Shown piece by piece: positions 9,417 through 17,291 of a DNA stretch of 55,554 nucleotides. The notes under the pieces are model-generated. The model had not been told where the DNA came from, did not search any database, and saw only the letters and a program-made list of their open reading frames with translations. The position numbers were made by a program, and so were the translations under genes. The stretch's first letter is position 1; each line of letters starts with the position of its first letter. Origin of the DNA: Stutzerimonas stutzeri (lineage in GTDB: Bacteria > Pseudomonadota > Gammaproteobacteria > Pseudomonadales > Pseudomonadaceae); contig NZ_JAMOHY010000020.1 of NCBI RefSeq assembly GCF_024448695.1, positions 1 through 55,554 of the forward strand, given 5' to 3'.

Positions 9417-9443
9417 ACAGCCAGCGCTATTTGCGCTGGCTGT
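9417..9443 (-). terminator. Rho-independent terminator, minus strand
   Basis: An 11-bp perfect stem (ACAGCCAGCGC / GCGCTGGCTGT) with a five-base loop. Read on the minus strand it is followed by TTTTGTTTT, so it ends the transcript of the two small minus-strand genes at 9480-9813. It may also stop plus-strand readthrough from the LldD-like gene, though the T-run on that side is poor. Confidence 0.8.
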
Positions 9444-9479
9444 TGTGCGGCAGGCCGCCGTGGCGACCTGAGCCTGGCA

Positions 9480-9611
9480 TTAGGCTTTTTTCATCGCCTT
9501 CTTCAGCGACTTGATTTTCTTCTCATGCTTGCTGATCTTGGCCTCGCGAGCCTTGATCTTCTGCTTGAGGGATTTGGTGGATTTCTGGGTGGCTTGTGCT
9601 TTCTTGGACAT
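9480..9611 (-). CDS. Small lysine-rich protein (43 aa)
   Basis: A 43-residue ORF beginning MSKKAQATQKSTKSLKQ and ending KSLKKAMKKA, with about 40 percent Lys and a continuous amphipathic helix or coiled-coil pattern. The ATG at 9611 has an AAGGAG ribosome-binding site at ideal spacing, and the terminator at 9417-9443 lies just beyond the stop. These features support a real gene although it is very short. Its basic character suggests binding to nucleic acid; no function is known to me. It overlaps the 3' end of the ribbon-helix-helix gene in another frame. Confidence 0.7.
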   Translation of the reverse strand: MSKKAQATQKSTKSLKQKIKAREAKISKHEKKIKSLKKAMKKA

Positions 9612-9813
9612 GAAATGTCTCCTTGCTTATAGGCGCGTCGGCGGGTTTGTGTTTCTTGATGAACCCGCGGATGAACTGCCTTATTTCGCGAGCCGCACTG
9701 GTATCCAGTTGTTCGCATAACTGCACGAACTGCTCGCGCTCAGAACTGCTGATACGGATCAGCAATTGGCTGTCTTTCTTGTTGAGTTTCACTTTCTTCG
9801 GTTTCTCGGGCAT
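9523..9813 (-). CDS. Ribbon-helix-helix-like small protein (96 aa)
   Basis: Predicted product MPEKPKKVKLNKKDSQ..., with LLIRISSSEREQFVQLCEQL and REIRQFIRGFIKKH at residues about 17-55. The strand-helix-helix pattern (LLIRIS, then two helices) is typical of MetJ/Arc-type DNA-binding proteins. The last 30 residues run in another frame over the Shine-Dalgarno and start of the 43-residue gene and look less protein-like, so the natural end may be uncertain. I chose the start at 9813; an ATG at 9873 would place an inverted repeat inside the coding region. The perfect inverted repeat just upstream could be an autoregulatory operator. Confidence 0.6.
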   Translation of the reverse strand: MPEKPKKVKLNKKDSQLLIRISSSEREQFVQLCEQLDTSAAREIRQFIRGFIKKHKPADAPISKETFHVQESTSHPEIHQIPQAEDQGSRGQDQQA

Positions 9814-9833
9814 TGCGGATACTCGCGCAAAAA

Positions 9834-9860
9834 GTGAATCTCGCTTCGAAAGAGATTCAC
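9834..9860. promoter_or_regulatory. Perfect inverted repeat, candidate operator
   Basis: GTGAATCTC (9834-9842) and GAGATTCAC (9852-9860) are exact reverse complements separated by nine bases that contain TTCGAA. The repeat covers the expected transcription start of the promoter at 9861-9888, the classical position for a repressor site. Alternatively it is a 5' UTR hairpin. Confidence 0.55.
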
Positions 9861-9888
9861 ATTGTATATACATTTTTAATTAAGGCAA
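9861..9888 (-). promoter_or_regulatory. Sigma-70-like promoter for the small-gene pair
   Basis: On the minus strand, TTGCCT (complement of 9883-9888) and TACAAT (complement of 9861-9866) are separated by 16 bases in an AT-rich stretch. It points at the ribbon-helix-helix gene and abuts the inverted repeat. Confidence 0.5.
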
Positions 9889-10090
9889 GCGCGTGCAAGT
9901 GGCTTGGCGGATCGCGCGCCTGTGCGCGATCGAAGGAATTGACAAGCATCCGGTAATTGCCTGCATTCTGTAGACCGCAGTGAACTTATACGCCGACGAC
10001 ACGATCCTCTTCTATGCACAGTCAGAGCGAGCCTGGCAGGCCAGCCTATCCGCCTTGCAGGCCAGATCGCTCAGCGATGAGGAGCCCGCC

Positions 10091-10519
10091 GTGACCGCCA
10101 CCACCCGCCGTACCTATCGAATCACACCGAAGCCGTTGCACGCGATCCTGCTCGCCGGAACCGTTCCCCTGTTTCTTGGCGCTCTGCTGAGCGATATCGC
10201 TTACTACAGCAGCTATCAGATCCAGTGGAGCAATTTCGCCTCCTGGCTGATTGCAGGCGGCCTGGTTTTCTGCGGCCTGGCGCTGCTGTTCGCACTGGTC
10301 AACCTGATACGGGCCAACCGCAAAGCAGGGCGACCCCTCATCTATTTCCTGTTGCTGCTGGCAACCTGGGTGCTGGGCTTCATCAATGCCCTTGAACACG
10401 CCAAGGATGCCTGGGCCACCATGCCATTGGGCCTGGGCCTTTCAGTGATCGTCACCCTGTTGGCCTGCGTGGCGAGCTGGGTTGGTTTGACCAAACTGCG
10501 TTCAGGAGGTGCCAAATGA
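10091..10519 (+). CDS. DUF2231-type membrane protein
   Basis: Predicted inner-membrane protein of 142 residues starting VTATTRRTYRITPKPLHAIL. The PKPLHAILL segment and four hydrophobic stretches (about 19-37, 50-75, 84-102, 112-135) fit DUF2231. The GTG at 10091 follows GAGGAG closely and is preferred over a longer in-frame start at 9980, whose extra residues do not look like the family. Its stop overlaps the ATG of the sorbosone-dehydrogenase-like gene by four bases, so the two are translationally coupled. DUF2231 proteins may anchor or pass electrons for periplasmic dehydrogenases, but that is inference from the pairing. Confidence 0.8.
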   Translation: MTATTRRTYRITPKPLHAILLAGTVPLFLGALLSDIAYYSSYQIQWSNFASWLIAGGLVFCGLALLFALVNLIRANRKAGRPLIYFLLLLATWVLGFINALEHAKDAWATMPLGLGLSVIVTLLACVASWVGLTKLRSGGAK

Positions 10520-11811
10520 ACTATGCCAGCCCGCTGACCGCCCTGGCCCTGGCAGTATTACTGAGTGCATGCGGAGGTGAAGAGCAGGACACCGCCCAGC
10601 ATTACGGCGCTGAACCCAGGCTCCCCAACCCTGAACGGGGCTTGCTGCCCAGCATGAAAATCGCCGAACCCACACCCTGGGGCGATCAGCTGCCCACCGT
10701 GCCGGAGAATTTCACGGTTACGGCCATTGCAACCGACCTGAAGATCCCCCGCCAGACGCTGGTGCTGCCCAATGGCGACATCCTCGTGGCAGAAGGCCGG
10801 GGCGGCAACGCCGCGAAGCTCAAACCAAAGGATGTGATCGCCGGCTATATCAAGGCGAAAGGCAATACCTCGGTCGAGAGCGGCAACCGCCTGACCTTGC
10901 TGCGCGATGCCGACGGCGATGGCACCTACGAACTCCAGACTGTCTTTGCCGACGATCTCAACGCGCCCTACGGTCTGGCCTTCCACGACGGCAATTTGTA
11001 CGTGGCCAATCAGGACGCGCTGGTGCGCTTCGATTACCAGGACGGCCAGACCGAAGCCGGTAGCCCGCCGACCAAGGTCGCTGACCTGCCCTCGGAGATC
11101 AACCACCACTGGACCAAGGCGCTGACCATCAGCCCCGATGGCCGCTTTCTGTATGTGGGTATTGGCTCCAACAGCAATATCACCGAGCGCGGCATGGAGG
11201 CCGAAGTGGACCGCGCCATGGTCTGGCAGATCAATGCCGAGACGGGCGCCTACAAACCTTATGCAACCGGCCTGCGCAACCCCACCGCACTGGCGATCCA
11301 GCCAGGCTCAGGCCGGTTGTGGGCAGTCGTCAACGAGCGGGACGAGCTGGGTGAAGACCTCGTGCCCGACTATCTGACCTCCGTGCAGGAAGGCGGCTTC
11401 TACGGCTGGCCCTATAGCTACTGGGGCAAGAACGTCGACCCGCGGGTCCGTCCGCAGGACCCGGACAAGGTTGCTGCCTCGATCACCCCGGACTATGCCC
11501 TGGGCTCCCATGTCGCCGCCCTCGGCCTGGACTTCTCCAGTGATGTCATGGGCGAGCAGTTTGTTGAAGGCGTCTTCATCGGCGAACACGGCAGCTGGAA
11601 CCGCAAGAACCCGGTCGGCTACAAGGTGATTTTCGTCCCCTTCAGCAACGGTCGGCCCTCGGGCGAGCCAGTAGACTTCGTGACGGGCTTTCGCACGGAA
11701 GACGGCAAGACCCGTGGGCGGCCGGTGGGCGTAACCGTCGATCCGCGCGGTGCACTGATCGTTGCCGATGATCTGGCGAATGTGGTGTGGCGGGTGAGCC
11801 GTAATCAGTGA
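10516..11811 (+). CDS. PQQ-dependent sugar dehydrogenase / L-sorbosone dehydrogenase-like lipoprotein
   Basis: Predicted six-bladed beta-propeller dehydrogenase of 431 residues. The N-terminus MNYASPLTALALAVLLSACG has a lipobox (LSAC) with the lipidated Cys at residue 19, so it should be tethered on the periplasmic side. Repeated propeller motifs include NGDILVAEGRGG, LNAPYGLAFHDGNLYVAN, GLRNPTALAIQPG and FIGEHGSWNR followed by GYKV, the soluble-glucose/sorbosone-dehydrogenase pattern. Known members oxidise aldoses or sorbosone with PQQ; the substrate here is unknown. It is coupled to the DUF2231 membrane gene and followed by a stem-loop. Confidence 0.85.
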   Translation: MNYASPLTALALAVLLSACGGEEQDTAQHYGAEPRLPNPERGLLPSMKIAEPTPWGDQLPTVPENFTVTAIATDLKIPRQTLVLPNGDILVAEGRGGNAAKLKPKDVIAGYIKAKGNTSVESGNRLTLLRDADGDGTYELQTVFADDLNAPYGLAFHDGNLYVANQDALVRFDYQDGQTEAGSPPTKVADLPSEINHHWTKALTISPDGRFLYVGIGSNSNITERGMEAEVDRAMVWQINAETGAYKPYATGLRNPTALAIQPGSGRLWAVVNERDELGEDLVPDYLTSVQEGGFYGWPYSYWGKNVDPRVRPQDPDKVAASITPDYALGSHVAALGLDFSSDVMGEQFVEGVFIGEHGSWNRKNPVGYKVIFVPFSNGRPSGEPVDFVTGFRTEDGKTRGRPVGVTVDPRGALIVADDLANVVWRVSRNQ

Positions 11812-11839
11812 CAGCTGACGACGGTGAGGGCGTCAGCTG
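11812..11839 (+). terminator. Stem-loop after the sorbosone-dehydrogenase-like gene
   Basis: CAGCTGACG and CGTCAGCTG form a 9-bp perfect stem starting immediately after the TGA. There is no strong T-run directly after it, so it may be a weak terminator or an mRNA-stabilising hairpin. Confidence 0.5.
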
Positions 11840-12112
11840 CGGCTTCGGGGTTGCCGCAGGGATCTTTTCCCTTTCATTCGTTCCTGAAAAAGTGAACGAC
11901 ACTGTTCGTGACCTGTACGGGGTGTATTGCCCAGCTCTCAATCTTCCTGATGGGGGGGTAATGAACAGCGTTGTGCGGATAGCGATCAGGGGTCCCGATG
12001 CCTGCTCGACTATCAAGGTACACATCGAGGCCTTCATCATTCTCCTTGGCTGCCGATATGACTGTAGCGACCACTCTCTACCCGCCGCTGGGTAAGCTTC
12101 AGGAGTCATACC
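11840..12112. other. Intergenic region without a recognised gene
   Basis: About 270 bases between the stem-loop and the DUF5610 gene. I see no convincing ORF. The sequence GGAGTCATACC directly precedes the DUF5610 start, so a promoter for that gene is presumably here. Confidence 0.5.
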
Positions 12113-12706
12113 ATGACCACAACAAGCACGCTTCCCCCTTCTCAGGCAGGCAGCGGTAACAGCGTGTCGAAGACTGGCGCTCAAGCCGCTGTGCAGAGTT
12201 CGCCACTGGACGAGGCGCGCAAGACTGCCGCGGCCACTCCTCAAGGTCAGCGCACCCAGCTTGGCGCGCAAATTTTGCAGGCTGCATTGGACGTCTCGAT
12301 CAGTGCCGGTGATAAGTCGATGGCGCTGCTCTACCGTACGGCGATCGACAACATCAACGAACAGCTGGCCCCTGAGTTCGGCCCCAATGCCTTGCAGGCA
12401 GCGATGCAACAAGACAACAGTGCCGAAGCCACCGCCGAACGTATCTTGTCGCAATCAACTGCATTCCTTGATTCCTACGCGCGTCAGCACCCGAACAAAG
12501 CCCCCGAAGACATGCTGCGCGACTTCGTCGGCATCATCCGTGGCGGTTTTGAAAAAGGCTACGCCGAAGCGGCTGACATTCTCAGCGGCTTGGGTGTCAT
12601 GGGAGAAGGGAGCCCCATCGCAGCCGGGATCGGCAAAACCTTCGAGTTGGTACAAAAAGGCTACGACGACTTCCTGCAAAGCAGATTGCAGGCGTTGCAG
12701 GAATAA
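12113..12706 (+). CDS. DUF5610 domain protein
   Basis: Protein of 197 residues with a low-complexity Ser/Thr/Gln-rich N-terminus (about 1-40) and a helical C-terminal domain (about 70-195). The segment RDFVGIIRGGFEKGYAEA, followed by an ILSGLGV helix, GSPIAAGIGKTFELVQKGYD and a final DFLQ, matches the DUF5610 pattern known from Pseudomonas and Shewanella proteins. No signal peptide is seen. Function is unknown. The ATG at 12113 follows AGGAG; it is monocistronic, with 300 bases free on one side and nearly 470 on the other. Confidence 0.75.
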   Translation: MTTTSTLPPSQAGSGNSVSKTGAQAAVQSSPLDEARKTAAATPQGQRTQLGAQILQAALDVSISAGDKSMALLYRTAIDNINEQLAPEFGPNALQAAMQQDNSAEATAERILSQSTAFLDSYARQHPNKAPEDMLRDFVGIIRGGFEKGYAEAADILSGLGVMGEGSPIAAGIGKTFELVQKGYDDFLQSRLQALQE

Positions 12707-13069
12707 AACCCTGACTTTCGGCACCTGAATAAGCGTGGTCTGAAGGGATCACGACATCAGCTCCACGCCGATTTGCGCGAGAAATCGATCAGAAACGACC
12801 CGCCCATCTCGGGTTTTCTGGCTACTTCCACCTCCACCTTCTCCACCTTCTCGCATCAGCCATTTCGAACCTACAGGCGCGCCTCTCCTGCAGTGACTGG
12901 CAAATGCCGGCGCGCTACTCAGGCGTTTTGCAGAGCGAACAACCGCGCCTATCTGCGCCGCATTTCAGCCAGTACCCGAAAGCACACCCTGGTGTAGTCG
13001 AGCGTGCGCTTGACCGCTCGGAGCGGATGCTCGATTTGGCTCATGTCTGGGCCTCGGCTGCTCTGCCCG
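12707..13069. other. Intergenic region without a recognised gene
   Basis: About 360 bases with a pyrimidine-rich tract (repeats of CCACCTTCTCC type near 12830-12850). No ORF with a family-like pattern or good ribosome-binding site was found on either strand. It may hold decayed coding sequence. Confidence 0.4.
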
Positions 13070-13099
13070 TTGCATTCGCGGCGTCCATCTTCCTATAGT
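13070..13099 (+). promoter_or_regulatory. Sigma-70-like promoter of the ABC operon
   Basis: TTGCAT (13070-13075) and TATAGT (13094-13099) are separated by 18 bases, 77 bases before the ATP-binding subunit's ATG. Confidence 0.55.
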
Positions 13100-13175
13100 G
13101 CCGCCGGCATTTTTTGCAGGCTTGGGCGTGGGGATGAGCGGCGCGCCGGGCCTTGATCGTATGGATGAGAGACCC

Positions 13176-14099
13176 ATGATCGAACTGAAAGATCTGACCA
13201 AGCGATTCGCCCAGCACACGGCGGTGGACGCGCTGTCATTCAGCGTCCAGCCCGGCGAGGTGCTGGGTTTTCTCGGCCCCAATGGTGCCGGCAAGTCCAC
13301 TACCATGAAGATGCTTACCGGTTTTCTGGCGCCGACGTCCGGTACGGCGAGTATTTTTGGTTGCGATATCCAGACCCAGCGGCTGCAGGCGCAGCGGCAG
13401 ATCGGTTATCTGCCGGAGGGTGCGCCCTGTTATGGCGACATGACGGTGCGCGGCTTTCTGGAATTTATCGCCGAAGTGCGCGGTTATCGCGGAGCGCAGA
13501 AAAAGCAGCGTGTGCAACGAGCGGTGGAGCAGGTGGAGTTGGAACAGGTGCTGGAACAAAGCATTGAAACCCTCTCCAAGGGCTTCAAGCGCCGGGTCGG
13601 GCTGGCCCAGGCGATCCTGCACGATCCGCGTGTGCTGATCCTTGATGAGCCAACCGATGGCCTCGATCCCAATCAGAAACATCAGGTACGCGAGCTGATT
13701 CAGGGGCTGGCCCAGGACAAGATCGTGATCATCTCGACCCATATCCTCGAAGAGGTCACGGCGGTCTGCACCCGTGCAGTGATCATTGCCAGCGGGCGGC
13801 TGGTGGCCGACGGTACGCCGCTGGAGCTGGAGAGCCGCTCGAAGTATCACCAGGCCGTGACGTTGCTCAGCGATGAGCCGCTGGATGATCTGGCGCTGGC
13901 TGCGCTGCCGGGCGTGGCAGGTGTTGAAGTCAATCAGGCCGCTCACAGCTTCACTGTGCTGGCTCAGCCGGGGCGGGTGATTTTCCCCCAGATCAATGCG
14001 CTGATTGGTCAGCGCGGCTGGTCCGTAAAGGAGCTGGATGTTGAGCGTGGCCGGCTGGATGAAGTGTTTCGTAACCTGACGCGTGGAGAGGCGCTATGA
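13176..14099 (+). CDS. ABC transporter ATP-binding protein (GldA-like)
   Basis: Nucleotide-binding subunit of 307 residues. Walker A is GPNGAGKST (about residues 36-44), the signature is LSKGFKRRVGLAQ (about 135-147), Walker B is VLILDEPTDGLDP (about 155-167), and the switch His is in ISTHILEE. The start at 13176 (MIELKDLTKRF) is the family start; the frame is open upstream but the extra residues are not conserved in type. It overlaps the permease gene by four bases (ATGA) and heads a three-gene operon like gldA-gldF-gldG. In gliding Bacteroidetes these form an ABC complex needed for motility; in Pseudomonas the substrate is unknown. Confidence 0.92.
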   Translation: MIELKDLTKRFAQHTAVDALSFSVQPGEVLGFLGPNGAGKSTTMKMLTGFLAPTSGTASIFGCDIQTQRLQAQRQIGYLPEGAPCYGDMTVRGFLEFIAEVRGYRGAQKKQRVQRAVEQVELEQVLEQSIETLSKGFKRRVGLAQAILHDPRVLILDEPTDGLDPNQKHQVRELIQGLAQDKIVIISTHILEEVTAVCTRAVIIASGRLVADGTPLELESRSKYHQAVTLLSDEPLDDLALAALPGVAGVEVNQAAHSFTVLAQPGRVIFPQINALIGQRGWSVKELDVERGRLDEVFRNLTRGEAL

Positions 14100-14827
14100 G
14101 CCAGTTGCCGGTTATTTTCAAGCGCGAGCTGGGCAGCTATTTCGCCACGCCGCTGGCCTATGTGTTCATCCTGATCTTTCTGGTGCTGTCGGGCGTGTTC
14201 ACCTTCTATCTGGGTGGCTTTTACGAGCGCGGTCAGGCGGATCTGGTGCCGTTCTTCAGTTTCCATACCTGGTTGTACCTGTTCCTGATTCCTGCGATTG
14301 CCATGCGGTTGTGGGCGGAGGAGCGCAAGTCCGGCTCCATCGAGCTGCTGATGACGCTGCCCATTACCCGGTTCGAGGCCGTGACGGGCAAGTTCCTGGC
14401 GGCCTGGGTGTTCGCTGGTATCGCGCTGCTGCTGACCTTCCCGATGGTCATTACCGTCAACTATCTGGGCGAGCCGGACAACGGCGCGATTGTTGCGGGC
14501 TACTTCGGTAGTTGGTTGCTGGCGGGGGCTTTTCTGGCGATAGGCTCGTGCATGTCGGCGCTGGCGAAGAATCAGGTGATCGCCTTTATCCTCGCGGTCA
14601 GTGTCTGCTTCCTGTTCATCGTAAGCGGCCTGCCGATGGTCCTCGATGCCTTTGCCTGGGCGCCGCAATGGCTGGTGGACGCGGTGGCTTCGCTGAGCTT
14701 CCTGATCCGTTTCGACTCGCTCAGCAAGGGCGTGATCGATCTGCGCGATCTGCTGTACTTCGTCACGCTGATCGTTGCCTGGCTGGCGGCCACTGCCGTG
14801 GTCATCGATCTGAAAAAAGCGGCATAA
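14096..14827 (+). CDS. ABC transporter permease (GldF / ABC-2 type)
   Basis: Membrane subunit of 243 residues with six hydrophobic segments. The opening PVIFKRELGSYFATPLAYVF is the ABC-2 permease start, and RLWAEERKSGSIELLMTLP near residue 77 is the conserved cytoplasmic coupling motif of this family. It is coupled by ATGA overlap to the ATPase gene and followed after ten bases by the GldG-like gene. Confidence 0.9.
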   Translation: MSQLPVIFKRELGSYFATPLAYVFILIFLVLSGVFTFYLGGFYERGQADLVPFFSFHTWLYLFLIPAIAMRLWAEERKSGSIELLMTLPITRFEAVTGKFLAAWVFAGIALLLTFPMVITVNYLGEPDNGAIVAGYFGSWLLAGAFLAIGSCMSALAKNQVIAFILAVSVCFLFIVSGLPMVLDAFAWAPQWLVDAVASLSFLIRFDSLSKGVIDLRDLLYFVTLIVAWLAATAVVIDLKKAA

Positions 14828-14837
14828 GGGAGCCCAC

Positions 14838-16679
14838 ATGAAACGAGTGATTTATTCGGGTGCCGGGCTGCTGCTGATTGCGCTGGCGTTCCTGGCGTTC
14901 AACATCTTCTCCAGCTTGTTGTTCACCAACGCCCGGCTGGACCTGACCGAGCAGAAGCTCTACACCATTTCGGAGGGCACGCGGACCATTCTCGACGAGC
15001 TGGACGCGCCTATCGAACTGGAGCTTTTCTATTCCGATGCGGCAGTCAGGGAGCTGGTGGTGCTGCGTAACTATGCCCGGCGGGTGGAGGAGCTGCTGCG
15101 TGCGTACGAGCGGGCAGCAGGTGGCAAGCTGAAGCTCAAGGTGATCGATCCGCAGCCGTTCTCCGAGGAGGAGGACCGCGCTGCCGAGCTGGGTCTGCAG
15201 GCAGTGCCGCTGGATCGGGGCGGCGACAAGGTCTATTTCGGCCTGGCCGGCACCAGTGCTGAAGGCAACATCCAGACCATTCCCTTCTTCCCGCTGGATC
15301 AGGAAGAGTTTCTCGAATACGAGATCAGTCGCCTGGTACAGAGCCTGGCCACGGCGCAGATGCCGGTGGTAGGTGTGCTGTCCGGGCTGCAGATCAATGG
15401 CGGCTTTGACATGCGCACTCAGCAGGCGACGCCGCCGTGGATGGTGCTGGAGAACATCCGTCAGCTGTTTCATATCGAGAGCCTCAAGCAGGATATCGAC
15501 CTGATCCCGACCCATGTGTCGGTGCTGATGCTGGTGCATCCCAAGCAGTTGCCGGAGCAGACGCTCTACGCCGTTGACCAGTTCGTGATGCGCGGCGGCA
15601 AGCTGCTGGTGTTTGTCGACCCGTACAGCGAAGCCGATCCGGGTTCGGTAATGGGCCCAGGCGGGTTTGCCGAAGAGAAGGCCTCGGAGCTGGAGCCATT
15701 GTTCAAGGCCTGGGGGCTGCGCATGGCGGCTGATCAGGTGGTGGCGGACGCCTCCTTCGCGATGTCCGTAGGTATGGGCACGGAGCGCCGGGCAGTACGA
15801 CATCCCGGCTGGCTGAGCCTGCCGCAGCACGCGCTGGATGCGCAGGATGTCACCACGGCATCGCTGGAAAACCTGACCATGGCCAGCACGGGCTTTCTTG
15901 AGCCGCTGGAACATGCCCGCACACGCTTTACGCCACTGATCCAGAGTTCGGGTTTCGCTATGCCGGTCGAGGCTGCACGGCTGGATACGCTGCAGAATCC
16001 CGAAGAGCTGTTGCGTGGCCTGGAACCCACTGGCGAGCGTTACACGCTGGCGGCGCGCATCCAGGGGGCGGCACAGTCGGCCTATCCGGAAGGTATCGAA
16101 GGGCGCAAGGATGGCTTGAAGGAAAGCGCCAATATCAACGTCATCGTGGTAGCCGATACCGATCTGCTGAGTGATCGTATGTGGGTGCAGGTGCAGGACT
16201 TCTTCGGTCAGCGCCTGCCGCAGCCCTGGGCGGACAATGGCAGTTTTGTGGTCAACGCGCTGGATAACCTGGCCGGCAGCGATGCGCTGATCAGTGTCCG
16301 TTCGCGTGGTCGCTCCGCGCGTCCGTTCGTGGTGGTGGAAGACCTGCAACGTCAGGCCGAAAACCGCTTCCGTGAAAAGGAAGAGGTGTTACAGAACCGT
16401 TTGGCCGAGACCGAAGCACAGCTGGCTGAACTGCAGAGCCTCGATCCCGAACAGGCTATGGAACTGACTGCCGAACAGCAGGCCGCGTTGCAGGGGTACA
16501 TGCAGGAAAAGCTGCGCATCCGCAAGGAGCTGCGCGAGGTGCGTTATCAGCTCAATGCCGATATCGAGGCGCTGGGCCGGACCCTGAAGTTCCTCAATAT
16601 TGCGCTGGTTCCGCTGCTGTTGACGCTGGGTGTGCTGGTGCTGTGGTTTTGGCGCCGGAAAGCAGCAGGGGCGGGGTAG
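14838..16679 (+). CDS. GldG-like ABC transporter auxiliary protein
   Basis: Protein of 613 residues with an N-terminal membrane helix (about 9-30), a long extracytoplasmic region, a coiled-coil stretch (about 500-580, rich in Glu/Gln/Leu), and a C-terminal helix (about 585-605, NIALVPLLLTLGVLVLWFW) ending in RRK. The segment LDLTEQKLYTISEGTRTIL near residue 35 is the hallmark of the ABC_transp_aux/GldG family, which carries an inactive-GATase-like domain. With the two genes before it, it makes a complete GldAFG-like exporter. A palindromic repeat follows the stop. Confidence 0.88.
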   Translation: MKRVIYSGAGLLLIALAFLAFNIFSSLLFTNARLDLTEQKLYTISEGTRTILDELDAPIELELFYSDAAVRELVVLRNYARRVEELLRAYERAAGGKLKLKVIDPQPFSEEEDRAAELGLQAVPLDRGGDKVYFGLAGTSAEGNIQTIPFFPLDQEEFLEYEISRLVQSLATAQMPVVGVLSGLQINGGFDMRTQQATPPWMVLENIRQLFHIESLKQDIDLIPTHVSVLMLVHPKQLPEQTLYAVDQFVMRGGKLLVFVDPYSEADPGSVMGPGGFAEEKASELEPLFKAWGLRMAADQVVADASFAMSVGMGTERRAVRHPGWLSLPQHALDAQDVTTASLENLTMASTGFLEPLEHARTRFTPLIQSSGFAMPVEAARLDTLQNPEELLRGLEPTGERYTLAARIQGAAQSAYPEGIEGRKDGLKESANINVIVVADTDLLSDRMWVQVQDFFGQRLPQPWADNGSFVVNALDNLAGSDALISVRSRGRSARPFVVVEDLQRQAENRFREKEEVLQNRLAETEAQLAELQSLDPEQAMELTAEQQAALQGYMQEKLRIRKELREVRYQLNADIEALGRTLKFLNIALVPLLLTLGVLVLWFWRRKAAGAG

Positions 16680-16694
16680 TTTCCAAGGGCAGTG

Positions 16695-16767
16695 CGTAGG
16701 GTGGATGTCGCTTTTTTACATCCACCAGGCCTCTTCCCGGTGGATCGGTGAAGCGTGATCCACCTAC
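16695..16767. repeat. Intergenic palindromic repeat (GTAGGGTGGA family)
   Basis: Two hairpin arms: GGTGGATG/CATCCACC around a T-rich loop, and GGTGGATC/GATCCACC followed by TACTAG. It is the same family as the elements at 1-93 and 55416-55554 and sits between convergent genes. Confidence 0.65.
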
Positions 16768-16895
16768 TAGGAGGGGGCATGCTGATGAAGATGGTCTGCT
16801 CCCGGCATGGTCACCTTCACGAGCATGACCCGTTCCCACGGCAAGGGGGTGCTGCGCGGCTTTTAGCAAACAGTTGCCGCCCGGTGGAGCGCTGA

Positions 16896-17267
16896 TCAAT
16901 CCGTGCGCCAGCGGATTTCCTCTTCGCCGCGTTCGCTGACGCTCATCCAGCGGTCGGCGTCCTCGACCGATTCCTCTTCCTGCCAGCCGCCGGGTGCGCA
17001 GCGGATCTCCACGGCAAGCGCCGCGTAGACTGCGCGGGCACAGGCGAGGTCGTCTTCCCAGGGCGTGTTATCGCTTTCCAGTAACAGGCTGTGCCACTTG
17101 CCGACGGCCTTCGGTAGCCAGGTCACCGGAACGTCGCCGGCCTCGCACTTGAAGGTCTTGCCTTTCTGCTGCCAGGGCGAACAGGGGCCGATAGCCTGGG
17201 TGAGCCAGTCGGCGACGGCCTGCTGGCTGGCGTCCTTGAGGTAGATTTCGATATCCGGTTGACGCAT
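16896..17267 (-). CDS. Conserved hypothetical protein (123 aa)
   Basis: Acidic 123-residue protein beginning MRQPDIEIYLKDASQQ, with no membrane segment or signal peptide. It has many Trp residues (WLTQ, CSPWQQ, VTWLP, KWHSLL, GGWQEE) and an acidic tail. I do not recognise a characterised domain. The codon use is like the surrounding core genes. It lies 24 bases downstream of rlmA on the same strand, so it probably belongs to the dapE-rlmA transcription unit. Confidence 0.75.
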   Translation of the reverse strand: MRQPDIEIYLKDASQQAVADWLTQAIGPCSPWQQKGKTFKCEAGDVPVTWLPKAVGKWHSLLLESDNTPWEDDLACARAVYAALAVEIRCAPGGWQEEESVEDADRWMSVSERGEEEIRWRTD

Positions 17268-17291
17268 GGGCGGGTGCCTTGTGTGAAGGAT

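Noticed and set aside
14802..16349. 515-codon minus-strand open frame inside the GldG-like gene
   Set aside because: The plus strand encodes a clear GldG family protein with coupled neighbours; the antisense frame is a composition artefact.
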